Assembly: GCF_003111665.1 (NCBI RefSeq)
Contig: NZ_CP022188.1
Coordinates: 3,844,001 to 3,908,000 of the forward strand
Length of the DNA stretch: 64,000 nucleotides
Direction of reading: 5' to 3'
From: Parazoarcus communis
GTDB taxonomy: Bacteria; Pseudomonadota; Gammaproteobacteria; Burkholderiales; Rhodocyclaceae
In this document: positions 38,624 through 48,413 of the stretch, in pieces
Layout: each line of letters begins with the position of its first letter
Numbering within the stretch: position 1 is the stretch's first letter
The notes under the pieces: generated by a model
Told to the model about the DNA's origin: nothing
The model's database searches: none
The model's input: the letters and a program-made list of their open reading frames with translations, nothing else
Position numbers and translations under genes: made by a program

Positions 38624-38990
38624 TTAGAGGTTTCCAAGAATACTCCTTGAATTCTCGCAGCATTTCGAGGGCCTCAGGGGGCGCCTTACCTTGAAGCTTC
38701 TCCAACATCTCCGTGAGCATCGGAATGGAGTTGGCCTTCTGAGCCGACTCCGCACACAGTTCGCTCATGAGTTTCGACACGGCATCGTCTGATGCCGCGT
38801 ACAAGAGCCACATTGCACGTACCAATGCTTCATATTGAAGGCGGACTAGACTAACAGCGGACGTGTAGTTTCCAGTTGCGACTAAGAGTTTCGCGCTTTC
38901 AGCATGCTCAAACGCAATGCTGCAAACGATTTTGCTTGCCCTCAGTCGATCTGAGTTGTCATACATTGGCAAAGCAAGAAACTCCGACAA
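38613..38990 (-). pseudogene. 5' part of DUF6988-like gene, truncated by IS copy 2
   Basis: The frame reads LRASKIVCSIAFEHAESAKL, then SAVSLVRLQYEALVRAMWLL, then EMLREFKEYSWKPL, and then runs into the IS end (TGC, stop at 38613-38615). SAVSLVRLQYEALVRAMWLLYA matches the DUF6988-type families as I recall. The TTG at 38990 is a nominal start: coding character continues upstream to about 39032 (AINELLTKS) with no normal start codon before an in-frame TGA, so the 5' end may also be damaged or use a rare start. Function unknown. Confidence 0.75.
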
Positions 38991-39066
38991 CGACTGTTCA
39001 AGTGCTGCGGATTTAGTAAGCAGTTCGTTGATGGCGGCACTCCTACGGAAGCCTAAGGACAGCCTT

Positions 39067-39107
39067 CAGCGGACCGTCGCAATGCGCAGCATTGCGACGG
39101 TCCGCTG
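39067..39107. repeat. Perfect 19-bp inverted repeat with 3-nt loop
   Basis: CAGCGGACCGTCGCAATGC (39067-39085), GCA loop, and its exact reverse complement (39089-39107). It lies 10 bp past the stop of the Gly-rich protein gene and before the interrupted gene, both minus strand. No U-tract follows on either strand. It could be an mRNA-stabilising hairpin, a palindromic mobile unit or a recombination site. Confidence 0.8.
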
Positions 39108-39117
39108 CAAGCGCTCT

Positions 39118-39624
39118 TCAGGATCTATCGTTCGACTTCTCTTGGTTACTCAGACGTTTGATAACCTGCTCAACGATTTTCGCATCGGTTTCTGAGAACT
39201 GGGCTTCATCACTACTTGCAGTGCTGGCGATCTTCCTCTTCAGCTTGAATAGCCGATAGCCACCATAGCCGAGCCCCACCGCCCCACCAATTGCCGCACC
39301 GCCGACAGCGATGGGAACCCAGATGGGGGTGGAAGAAATGATACCGGCGGACATCAGTGCACCAGTGACTCCAGTTGCCCCGACAGTTGTTCCAAATACT
39401 CCCGCACTACCGATAACGCTACCCGCGACGCCGGAAAGATATAAGGCACCGGCTCCAAGTGCGGTAGAGCCAGCGGCAAGAATGCTTCCGATAGCTGCGG
39501 TGCTTAGATACGTACCAGCGACATACCCCGTTGCCGAGGTGACGATCATGCCGCCAGCGGCATGTGGGACGAGTGTGCCGCCAGCAGCGAGCGCGGCGAT
39601 TATCGGAATAAGTGGTAGCGGCAT
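39118..39624 (-). CDS. Gly/Ala-rich membrane protein, unknown function
   Basis: 168 aa from the ATG at 39624, preceded by GGAGGAG at good spacing. Residues 1-125 are hydrophobic and small-residue rich (PLIPIIAALAAGGTLVP, GSILAAGSTALGAGALYLSG, VPIAVGGAAIGGAVGLGYGG), with many Gly-x3-Gly-like spacings. A basic linker (LFKLKRKIAS) and a polar, helical C-terminus (ETDAKIVEQVIKRLSNQ) follow. It may form a helical bundle in the membrane. It has no recognised domain; it sits next to the interrupted gene in an island with mobile DNA. Confidence 0.6.
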   Translation of the reverse strand: MPLPLIPIIAALAAGGTLVPHAAGGMIVTSATGYVAGTYLSTAAIGSILAAGSTALGAGALYLSGVAGSVIGSAGVFGTTVGATGVTGALMSAGIISSTPIWVPIAVGGAAIGGAVGLGYGGYRLFKLKRKIASTASSDEAQFSETDAKIVEQVIKRLSNQEKSNDRS

Positions 39625-39777
39625 ATCTACTCCTCCAAGGCGTTTCTTCTACAGGCCTAACGCGAGAAGGATATCGCATGCAGATTGTGGATGTCCGCTT
39701 ACGGGCACCAACTCTCACCGTCGGCTTCTGGCCGAAAGCACGCGCTGGGCACCTTCCCTGATAGCCGACGCACGCCA

Positions 39778-40126
39778 CGGGCAGCTGACCGAGCCGACGC
39801 GCACGGCGGTGCCTGCCTGGATTGCGAAGGAAGCCTTGAGGTCGGAAGACTTCCTTTTTCCGAGCCGCCTGCACGACTCTCCGCATGTCTCGACCCGACA
39901 GCACGCCAGGATTGTCGAACACTGGGTGGTGGCCGCTGGGTTGGATCCTTCCGCATACGGTACGCACTCCATGCGGAGGACGAAGGCGACATTGATCTAC
40001 AAACACACGAAGAACCTGCGAGCCGTTCAGTTGCTGCTCGGCCACTCCAAACTTGAGTCGACGGTGCGGTACCTGGGCATAGAGGTCGGTGACGCCTTGA
40101 AGATCGCTGAGCAGATTGAGATCTGA
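39778..40126 (+). pseudogene. C-terminal remnant of a tyrosine recombinase/integrase
   Basis: From about 39778 the frame reads LTEPTRTAVPAWIAKEALRS, then YGTHSMRRTKATLIYKHTKN, then VQLLLGHSKLESTVRYLGIE. This holds the HxxR box (HSMR), the GH box and the nucleophile Tyr (RYLG) of phage-type integrases. The N-terminal arm-binding domain and the first catalytic Arg region are missing and no start codon precedes it, so it is a truncated relic. It marks an old integration event beside the insertion sequences. Confidence 0.75.
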
Positions 40127-40527
40127 AACCGGAACAGTTGCCCACCATGCACCTTTTGCCGGCGAGCGGCTGCTTACGGTGATGCTGCTGAGAGGGTACT
40201 ATCGGCCATCATCGGACTTTGGTGATCCGATCCGAATTCTTCTCGCTTGCTTGTCCTGAACGGCCGGTTTACGGCGACCAACTTGGGGTTTCAGTTGGCC
40301 CGAGCCGGGTTGGACCGGTCTTCTGGATTGCTGCTCAGGAGGGGACCGTATTTCAAGTCAGCCACGCCGTTTCGCATGGTCGAACGCCGGTGAGCGGCCT
40401 CGTCGCCATGGGCATCGTGATGTGGCTCGTTGTACGCTGGCGCACCCGGCAGGCTGAGGGTGCTTGATCACGTGGCCCGGCGCTGCGTCATGATGGGCGC
40501 CTGGGCAGAACCGCAAGGAATGCCCGC
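40127..40527. other. Stretch without a supported gene
   Basis: About 400 bp between the integrase remnant and a small membrane protein. A TTG-started 82-residue frame (40219-40467) ends in a hydrophobic helix (VAMGIVMWLVVRW) but has no ribosome site and no recognisable family; I do not call it. Confidence 0.45.
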
Positions 40528-40740
40528 TTGAAGTTCTCGCGACTCTTCCAACCGAAAAACCCGCAGTTCTGGCTGCTAGTGGCGCTCAACCTGCTTTCCG
40601 CCGCGATCTCCTGGCTCCTGCAGAGCCGCGAGTTTCCCCCTGCGATCATGCTGGCGCTCGCCACCTTCGCGCTGGCCAATTTCTGGCTCGGTTTGCGCAT
40701 CGCGCTGTGGCTCATGAAGGAGCCGCCCGGTCCCAAATGA
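40528..40740 (+). CDS. Small two-helix membrane protein, unknown function
   Basis: 70 aa from a TTG at 40528, with AAGGA eight bases upstream. Two hydrophobic segments, FWLLVALNLLSAAISWLL (14-31) and IMLALATFALANFWLGLRIA (40-59), with a polar tail (KEPPGPK). The pattern is coherent enough to be a real small gene. No family recognised. It converges with the coiled-coil gene 44 bp downstream. Confidence 0.5.
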   Translation: MKFSRLFQPKNPQFWLLVALNLLSAAISWLLQSREFPPAIMLALATFALANFWLGLRIALWLMKEPPGPK

Positions 40741-40784
40741 GCCGAGCAGGTCAGATGAGGCATCCGGATCACGCTTCACGCAGA

Positions 40785-41075
40785 TCACTTCTTGTGCAGA
40801 TTGGTCAGCTTTTCAGTGCTTTCCTTGAGGTCTTCCCAGGCTTTATCCATGTTGGCCTTGACCTGATCCCAGGCATCATCTGACGCACTCTTCAGTGTGG
40901 ACAGGCGCTCCCACGCTTCGTCCCGTTTGGCCTGCAGCGCTTCCAGGTTCTTTTCGTACTGAGCCTTCATCTGCGCTTCCCACTGCTCTGCGCTGGCCTT
41001 GAATGGCTCCGTCTTGGCTTTCCATTCGTTCAACTGCTTTTCCATCAGCGCCAGATACTCTTCACGTTTTGCCAT
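40785..41075 (-). CDS. Small coiled-coil protein, unknown function
   Basis: 96 aa from the ATG at 41075, with AAGGAG seven bases upstream. Nearly all helical and charged (MAKREEYLALMEKQLNEWKA, YEKNLEALQAKRDEAWERL, DDAWDQVKANMDKAWEDL). Heptad-like spacing predicts a coiled coil. Similar short proteins are found in many betaproteobacteria, sometimes stress-linked, but no role is established here. Confidence 0.7.
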   Translation of the reverse strand: MAKREEYLALMEKQLNEWKAKTEPFKASAEQWEAQMKAQYEKNLEALQAKRDEAWERLSTLKSASDDAWDQVKANMDKAWEDLKESTEKLTNLHKK

Positions 41076-41444
41076 GATGTGTCTCCTTGCATCGATCCTG
41101 CAGCCACCGCAAACAGTGCGGTCCAAAACACGAATTCGACTCCTTGCAGCCCGCGGCCACTCGCAAGTCGTCCGCCTCCAGATTCATCTGGAGCCAGGGA
41201 TCGTCAGGCGATTCAACTCATGCGCGCACGCCCGGCTGCTTGCCAAGGTCGCGCTGCCCGCCTGCGTTCAGCGCGACGAAGGGCAGATCGTCAGCGGCTT
41301 CCCGCTTTAATGGAAAGAGCGTAAGGCGCTGTCATTCGCCCGTATGTCCGCTACCGAACAGAAGCGCGGCAGCATGGCGGATCAAGGCTCGGCAACGAAG
41401 CAGGCGCGGCGCACTTCACGACCTGAAGTACCCATCCATGCCAG
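41076..41444. other. Stretch without a supported gene (3' exon side of the intron)
   Basis: About 370 bp between the coiled-coil gene and the group II intron. Short frames only (for example 41344 on the plus strand, MSATEQKRGSMADQGSATKQ), none with recognisable similarity. No terminator seen. Confidence 0.45.
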
Positions 41445-41483
41445 ATCGAGTAGGGGACGGGGTCGCCCCCGTCGCCCTCTCAC

Positions 41484-41515
41484 ACCACCGTACATGCGGT
41501 TCCGCATACGGCGGT
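41484..41515 (-). ncRNA. Group II intron domain V
   Basis: On the minus strand ACCGCCGT pairs with ACGGTGGT, then ATGCG with CGCAT, with a 2-nt GT bulge and a short GAAC loop. The nucleotides aligning with the catalytic triad are CGC. It lies directly after the maturase stop codon; a hairpin compatible with domain VI follows toward 41445. Confidence 0.8.
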
Positions 41516-42922
41516 TCATGAAAAACACTGGAGTCGTCGCGTCGTGTCGAGCAGCGACACCAGCCCCAAACGATCAAAGAAGGACTTCGGGAAGGCCGCA
41601 TTCATGTGGCTGGCGCCACTGTTCCACCACGGCCCGCGCTGATTGAACGCTGAGCGAAACGCCCGCTCCTCCTTCAGTCCTGCCCTCACCAGGCTCTTGG
41701 CACGCGTATAGGGCCGCTTCCATTGCCGCCACAGGATGCAGCGCAGCTTACGCCGGAGCCAACCGTCGATCTCTTCCAGCACCCGCTTGGTCTCGGTCAG
41801 CTTGAAATACGCTGCCCAACCCCGTAGCACCGGATTCAATTCTTCGATCGTGGCGCGCACGCTGCGACCCCTCGCGCCTTTGAGCACATCGCGAATCTTG
41901 TCCTCCAGCCGTTTCAGGCTGACTGGCGCAATCCGCAGCTTCGGGGTCTTGTGCCATGTCAGGCTATAGCCCAGAAACTTCCTCTCCCACGGTCGTGCGA
42001 CCGCGCTCTTGGCCTCATTGACCGTGAGCTTGAGCCGCTCGGATAGAAACTGGCTGATACCCGCTAGAACACGCTCGCCTGCCGCATGGCTTCGGACGTA
42101 AATGTTGCAGTCGTCTGCGTAACGGCAGAACGCGTGGCCCCGACGCGCCAGCTCCCGGTCCAATTCCGTCAGCACAATGTTCGACAGCAGCGGACTCAAT
42201 GGGCCGCCTTGCGGCGTACCCTGCGTCCTCGGGCTGACCACCCCCTCTGCCATCATCCCTGCCTCCAGATACCGTCGAATCAGCTTCAGTACCCGCCCAT
42301 CCTCGATCTTCTTCGCCAACTTTGCCATCAGGATGTCGTGATTGACCCGGTCAAAGAACTTCTCCAGATCCATATCCACCACGACTCGTCTGCCTTGGGC
42401 GACGTATTGCTGTGCCGCCTTGACCGCCTGATGGGCAGACCTCCCCGGTCGGAAGCCGTAGCTCGACTCGGAGAACTCCGCCTCGAAGATCGGTGAGAGC
42501 ACCTGATGCAACGCTTGCTGGATCAAGCGATCCGTCAGCGTCGGAATGCCCAGCACCCTCATCCCACCTTGCGGTTTCGGAATATCCACTCGGCGCACTG
42601 CTTGCGGAACGTACATCCCCGCCAGCAGCTTGGCCTTGATCGTCGGCCAGTGCTGCTGCAAGTGAGCCTTGAATTCGGACACCCCGATGCCATCGACACC
42701 GGCCGCACCCTTGTTCCTGACCACCCGCTCATACGCAAGCCACAGGTTGCCGCGCTCACACACGACTTCCATCAGCCCGCTTTCACACGCCCACTCCGCT
42801 TTCGTCCGCTCAACACCCGCCGATTCCACCTCGACACGCAGCCCAGCACCCTCCAGATACCGTCCAGACTCCTCTGCCCGCGCCCCATCTGCCCGATGGG
42901 CTTCTGTCTTCGTCAGTTTCAT
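41516..42922 (-). CDS. ltrA: Group II intron reverse transcriptase/maturase
   Basis: 468 aa from the ATG at 42922; the frame opens upstream in the intron's structured 5' part. Reverse transcriptase blocks RT0-7 include KGAAGVDGIGVSEF, SSYGFRPGRSAHQAV, GTPQGGPLSPLLSN and the active-site YADD (268-271). The maturase domain follows (about 360-440: LKGARGRSVRATIEELNPVL, then WRQWKRPYTRAKSL). No HNH endonuclease is visible, which fits class C. It aids splicing and retrohoming of the host intron. Confidence 0.95.
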   Translation of the reverse strand: MKLTKTEAHRADGARAEESGRYLEGAGLRVEVESAGVERTKAEWACESGLMEVVCERGNLWLAYERVVRNKGAAGVDGIGVSEFKAHLQQHWPTIKAKLLAGMYVPQAVRRVDIPKPQGGMRVLGIPTLTDRLIQQALHQVLSPIFEAEFSESSYGFRPGRSAHQAVKAAQQYVAQGRRVVVDMDLEKFFDRVNHDILMAKLAKKIEDGRVLKLIRRYLEAGMMAEGVVSPRTQGTPQGGPLSPLLSNIVLTELDRELARRGHAFCRYADDCNIYVRSHAAGERVLAGISQFLSERLKLTVNEAKSAVARPWERKFLGYSLTWHKTPKLRIAPVSLKRLEDKIRDVLKGARGRSVRATIEELNPVLRGWAAYFKLTETKRVLEEIDGWLRRKLRCILWRQWKRPYTRAKSLVRAGLKEERAFRSAFNQRGPWWNSGASHMNAAFPKSFFDRLGLVSLLDTTRRLQCFS

Positions 42923-43332
42923 CGAGAAACGTTCGCCTACTCGCGTTCTTCCATGTTCGGCCCTTCGCCCCAAACCGGCGGCTACTATGGCCTCGGCTGA
43001 CTTCCTCACGCGCATCCCGACGCCTCACGACGTCAGTAGCACCATGGCACCCGTGAGGATCTCCCCGGGTATGACGCACATACCTTCACGCTTATGCCTG
43101 TCGGATCTACGCCACAGCGTTCCGTGCAAGTTTCGGGCTTTGACGATATTGGCCGCCTCACCCCACTGCAGCGCCTCGTATCCGCTTCCTGTTCGTCAGG
43201 CCAGCGCTTTGCCTTCGGCTTCCTCCAGATTCGCAGTTACCCGCGACACCCTTGCCGTTCAGCTAACTCTTCCCCTTGCCGGGTGAGTAGAGGACTTACA
43301 CCTCCTAGTAAGTGCGCCCTGCCGGGCGCACC

Positions 43333-43361
43333 AAAGAAAAAGCCCGCAGTTACGCGGGCTT
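43333..43361 (-). terminator. Intrinsic terminator of guaA
   Basis: On the minus strand an 8-bp stem (AAGCCCGC/GCGGGCTT at 43340-43347 and 43354-43361) with a 6-nt loop is followed by TTTTTCTTT. It lies 44 bp after the guaA stop. The intron begins 2 bp past the T-tract. Confidence 0.9.
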
Positions 43362-43404
43362 CGTTTGCCTTTCGTGCTGCCAGGAAGCAGTCACAGAACT
43401 CGGA

Positions 43405-44970
43405 TTATTCCCATTCGATCGTCGCCGGCGGCTTGCCGGAGATGTCATACACCACCCGGTTGATGCCCCGCACTTCGTTGATGATCCGGTTGCTGACCTT
43501 GCCAAGCAGGCTGTGTGGCAGCTCCGCCCAGTGCGCGGTCATGAAGTCCTGCGTCTGCACCGCACGCAGCGCCACCACGTACTCGTAGGTGCGGCCGTCG
43601 CCCATCACGCCGACGCTCTTTACCGGCAGGAATACCGCAAACGCCTGGCTGGTCTTGTCGTACCAATCCGAGGCACGCAGTTCGTCGATGAAGATCGCAT
43701 CGGCACGGCGCAGCAGATCGGCGAATTCGGACTTCACCTCGCCGAGAATCCGCACTCCCAGACCCGGACCGGGGAAAGGATGGCGATACACCATGTCATG
43801 CGGCAGGCCAAGGGCAACGCCGAGTTCGCGGACCTCATCCTTGAACAGTTCGCGCAATGGCTCGAGCAGCTTCAGGCCGAGTGTCTCGGGCAGGCCACCA
43901 ACGTTGTGGTGGCTCTTGATCGTGTGCGCCTTCTTGTTCTTGGCACCGCCGGATTCGATCACGTCCGGATAGATCGTGCCTTGGGCCAGCCACTTGGCCT
44001 TGGGCAGCTTCTTCGCTTCGGCCTGAAAAACCTCAACGAACTCGCGGCCGATGATCTTGCGTTTCTGCTCCGGGTCGGTGACGCCCTTGAGGTGACCAAG
44101 GAACTGCTCAGACGCATCGACGTGGATCACCTTCGCATGCAGGCGTCCGGCAAACATCTCCATCACCATCTTGCCTTCGTTCAGACGAAGCAGACCATGA
44201 TCGACGAACACGCAGGTCAGCTGATCGCCGATGGCGCGGTGAATGAGCGCCGCGGCGACAGAAGAATCAACACCACCGGAAAGACCCAGGATGACTTCCT
44301 CGTCACCGACCTGCTCACGAATACGCTCCACAGCTTCAGCGATATAGTCAGGCATGTTCCAGTCATGACCGCAGCCACAGATCTCATGAACAAAACGGCC
44401 GATGATTTCCTTGCCCTTGATCGTGTGGGTAACCTCGGGATGGAACTGCACGCCGTAGAAACCCCGATCTTCGTCTGCCATCGCGGCGATCGGCGTGGAT
44501 TCGTTACTGCCAATGATCTTGAACCCGGGCGGCAAACCGGTGACCTTGTCGCCGTGACTCATCCAGACATCAAGCAGGCCGTGACCAGCTTCATTGCTGC
44601 GATCCTGAAGATCTGTGAACAGTTTGGAGTGCCCCTGCGCGCGCATCTCGGCATAGCCGAACTCGCGCGTCGTCGAGCTTTCGACCTTGCCGCCGAGCTG
44701 CGATGCCATGGTCTGCATGCCGTAGCAGATACCCAGCACGGGTACACCGGCCTCGAATACTGCTTGCGGCGCGCGCCAGTCGGCCGCTTCGTAGACCGAG
44801 TTCGGCCCGCCCGAAAGGATGATGCCGTCTGCGCCGAACTCGCGCACGAACTCGTCGCTGACATCGTAGGGATGCAGCTCGCAATAGACCTGCTGCTCAC
44901 GCACACGGCGCGCGATCAGCTGGGAAACCTGGGAGCCGAAATCAAGAATGAGGATTTTCTGGTGGGACAT
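43405..44970 (-). CDS. guaA: GMP synthase (glutamine-hydrolysing) GuaA
   Basis: 521 aa. N-terminal class I amidotransferase: Cys82 in [10 protein letters not shown], His177 and Glu179 in [12 protein letters not shown] pyrophosphatase P-loop SGGVDSS at 231-237. C-terminal dimerisation domain with [15 protein letters not shown]. It converts XMP, ATP and glutamine to GMP, the step after GuaB. It lies 59 bp after guaB on the same strand, with a hairpin between. Confidence 0.98.
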   Translation of the reverse strand: MSHQKILILDFGSQVSQLIARRVREQQVYCELHPYDVSDEFVREFGADGIILSGGPNSVYEAADWRAPQAVFEAGVPVLGICYGMQTMASQLGGKVESSTTREFGYAEMRAQGHSKLFTDLQDRSNEAGHGLLDVWMSHGDKVTGLPPGFKIIGSNESTPIAAMADEDRGFYGVQFHPEVTHTIKGKEIIGRFVHEICGCGHDWNMPDYIAEAVERIREQVGDEEVILGLSGGVDSSVAAALIHRAIGDQLTCVFVDHGLLRLNEGKMVMEMFAGRLHAKVIHVDASEQFLGHLKGVTDPEQKRKIIGREFVEVFQAEAKKLPKAKWLAQGTIYPDVIESGGAKNKKAHTIKSHHNVGGLPETLGLKLLEPLRELFKDEVRELGVALGLPHDMVYRHPFPGPGLGVRILGEVKSEFADLLRRADAIFIDELRASDWYDKTSQAFAVFLPVKSVGVMGDGRTYEYVVALRAVQTQDFMTAHWAELPHSLLGKVSNRIINEVRGINRVVYDISGKPPATIEWE

Positions 44971-44982
44971 GACTGCCTCAAA

Positions 44983-45009
44983 ATGAAGAAAGGCGGCCCG
45001 AGGCCGCCT
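44983..45009 (-). terminator. Hairpin between guaB and guaA, possible attenuator
   Basis: AGGCGGCC/GGCCGCCT (44991-44998 and 45002-45009) with a CGA triloop; on the minus strand it is followed by TTTCTTCATTTTG. It could reduce guaA relative to guaB. The U-tract is interrupted, so read-through is likely. Confidence 0.55.
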
Positions 45010-45029
45010 GTTCCGGTTCAGAAACGCAC

Positions 45030-47036
<2,007 letters not shown>

Positions 47037-47063
47037 GGCCCCGGCACGCGCCGGAAGCGGCGC

Positions 47064-47387
47064 TCAGGACTCTTCGGCCGGGCCGCCACCCTTCTTCATG
47101 ACCTTGCCCTCGTCCGCGCGCTTCTTGCGCACGGCCTTGGGATCGGCGATCAGCGGACGATAGATTTCGACGCGATCGCGATCACGAAGCGCCGCATCCG
47201 GCTTGGCAAGCTTAGCGTAGATGCCCAGCTTGTTTCCGCCGTTGATGTCGATCTCCGGGTACTTCTGCAACAAGCCCGACGCCTCAACCGCATCGCGGAC
47301 GCTGGCGCCTTCCGGCAGACGCACACTGACAAGCTCCTGCCGCTGCGGCAAGGCGTAGGTAACTTCGACGTTGATGGTCGCGGCCAT
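47064..47387 (-). CDS. rnfH: RnfH-family ubiquitin-like protein
   Basis: 107 aa from the ATG at 47387. Beta-grasp fold: INVEVTYALPQRQELVSVRL, then LRDRDRVEIYRPLIADPKAVRKKRA, the family signature. Despite the name, no Rnf genes are near. It follows ratA by 2 bp, the standard ratA-rnfH pair in proteobacteria, near smpB as in E. coli. Confidence 0.93.
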   Translation of the reverse strand: MAATINVEVTYALPQRQELVSVRLPEGASVRDAVEASGLLQKYPEIDINGGNKLGIYAKLAKPDAALRDRDRVEIYRPLIADPKAVRKKRADEGKVMKKGGGPAEES

Positions 47388-47389
47388 GT

Positions 47390-47827
47390 TTATCCCTTCG
47401 CGTAGACCTGAGCTGCACGTTTGACGAAAGAATCGACGAAAGTGTTGGCGATGTGATTGAACACCGGCCCCAGCACCTTTTCCAGCAGTTTGCTCGAGAA
47501 CTCGTAGTGAAGGTTGAACTCCACCTTGCATGCGGTGTCGCCCAGCGCCGTGAAGCGCCAGTTGCCGTCGAGATGATTAAACGGCCCATCGGTCAGCCGG
47601 ATGATCATTTCGGTTGGCGGATGCTTTTCGTTCTCGGTGCTGAAATGCGCCTTGATTCCGTGATAGTTGATATGAATCGTCGCACCGGTGATCTTCTCGG
47701 TACGCTGATGCACTTCTGTGCCTCCGCACCAGGGCAGGAACTGCGGATAGTCTTCGCAACGATCCACCAGCTCGAACATCTGGGCAGGCGTGAATTCGAT
47801 CAGAACCAGTTTCTTGACGTCGGCCAT
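47390..47827 (-). CDS. ratA: RatA / Coq10-type START-domain protein
   Basis: 145 aa. SRPBCC fold: FTPAQMFELVDRCEDYPQFL, then DGPFNHLDGNWRFTAL, then FNLHYEFSSKLLEKVLGP. E. coli RatA was reported to bind 50S subunits; relatives bind ubiquinone-like lipids (Coq10). The cellular job remains open. Divergent from smpB by 91 bp, a conserved arrangement. Confidence 0.9.
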   Translation of the reverse strand: MADVKKLVLIEFTPAQMFELVDRCEDYPQFLPWCGGTEVHQRTEKITGATIHINYHGIKAHFSTENEKHPPTEMIIRLTDGPFNHLDGNWRFTALGDTACKVEFNLHYEFSSKLLEKVLGPVFNHIANTFVDSFVKRAAQVYAKG

Positions 47828-47918
47828 CGGGTATCGGGCGATCCAGTCGCCGAACTGCTAAAATGCGCGATTCTACCGCAAAGGCTCGGTCCGTCATTCC
47901 GGACGAACATATCCGCCC

Positions 47919-48365
47919 ATGAGCATCATCGACAATCGCAAGGCCTACCATGACTACTTCATTGAAGAGAAGTACGAGGCCGGGCTCGTCCTCGAGGGCT
48001 GGGAAGTCAAGGCCATCCGGGCCGGCCGCGCGAACATCAAGGAAGCCTACATCATCATGCGGGGCGAGGAACTCTTCATCCTCGGCATGCACATCACCCC
48101 GCTGACGAGCGCATCCACCCACATTCACGCCGATCCGGTCCGCACCCGCAAGCTGCTGCTGCATGGCCACGAGCTTGCCAAACTGATTGGCAAGGTCGAG
48201 CGCGCCGGCTTCACCCTCGTTCCGCTCGACCTGCACTACAACAAGGGCCGGGTGAAGGCGGAAATTGGCCTGGCGAAGGGCAAGAAGCAGTTCGACAAGC
48301 GCGAGGACGACAAGAAGCGCGACTGGGAACGCGAAAAGCAGCGCCTGATGCGGGCGAAAGGCTGA
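47919..48365 (+). CDS. smpB: tmRNA-binding protein SmpB
   Basis: 148 aa. N-terminus [21 protein letters not shown], then [18 protein letters not shown], then [15 protein letters not shown], then the basic C-terminal tail ([19 protein letters not shown]) that inserts in the mRNA channel. It delivers tmRNA to stalled ribosomes. tmRNA (ssrA) is not seen in the window. Confidence 0.98.
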   Translation: MSIIDNRKAYHDYFIEEKYEAGLVLEGWEVKAIRAGRANIKEAYIIMRGEELFILGMHITPLTSASTHIHADPVRTRKLLLHGHELAKLIGKVERAGFTLVPLDLHYNKGRVKAEIGLAKGKKQFDKREDDKKRDWEREKQRLMRAKG

Positions 48366-48371
48366 TCAAAC

Positions 48372-48403
48372 GGGCGCGGCAGGCAATCACCCTGCTCGCG
48401 CCC
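48372..48403. terminator. Hairpin between converging smpB and selO
   Basis: GGGCGCG-GCAGG (48372-48383) pairs with CCTGC-T-CGCGCCC (48391-48403), one bulged T, loop CAATCAC. No U-tract. It fills most of the 48-bp gap between the stop codons and probably serves both strands. Confidence 0.55.
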
Positions 48404-48413
48404 ACCGCAGAGC

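Larger units (their letters stand above)
41445..43331 (-). mobile_element. Group IIC intron (1,887 bp) downstream of the guaA terminator
   Basis: 5' end GTGCGCCCGGC (43331 downward) and 3' end ACTCGAT (41451 to 41445), fitting the GUGYG...AY rule. It carries an internal maturase gene, then domain V and a GC-rich domain VI hairpin. The domain V triad is CGC, the group IIC mark. Insertion is immediately after the guaA intrinsic terminator (stem plus TTTTTCTTTG), the typical class C target. Ends were set by eye; the 3' boundary could shift by a base or two. Confidence 0.85.

Noticed and set aside
32667..38627. Composite transposon carrying the dehydrogenase and AraC genes
   Set aside because: Each IS has its own matching 4-bp duplication, which indicates separate insertions.
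39655..39661. Integron attC-like core (GTTAGGC on the minus strand) just upstream of the Gly-rich gene
   Set aside because: Only one core box is present; no matching partner box or attC hairpin could be found around it, and the integrase remnant is not clearly an integron IntI.
40219..40467. 82-codon frame with a C-terminal hydrophobic helix
   Set aside because: TTG start without a ribosome site and no recognisable family.
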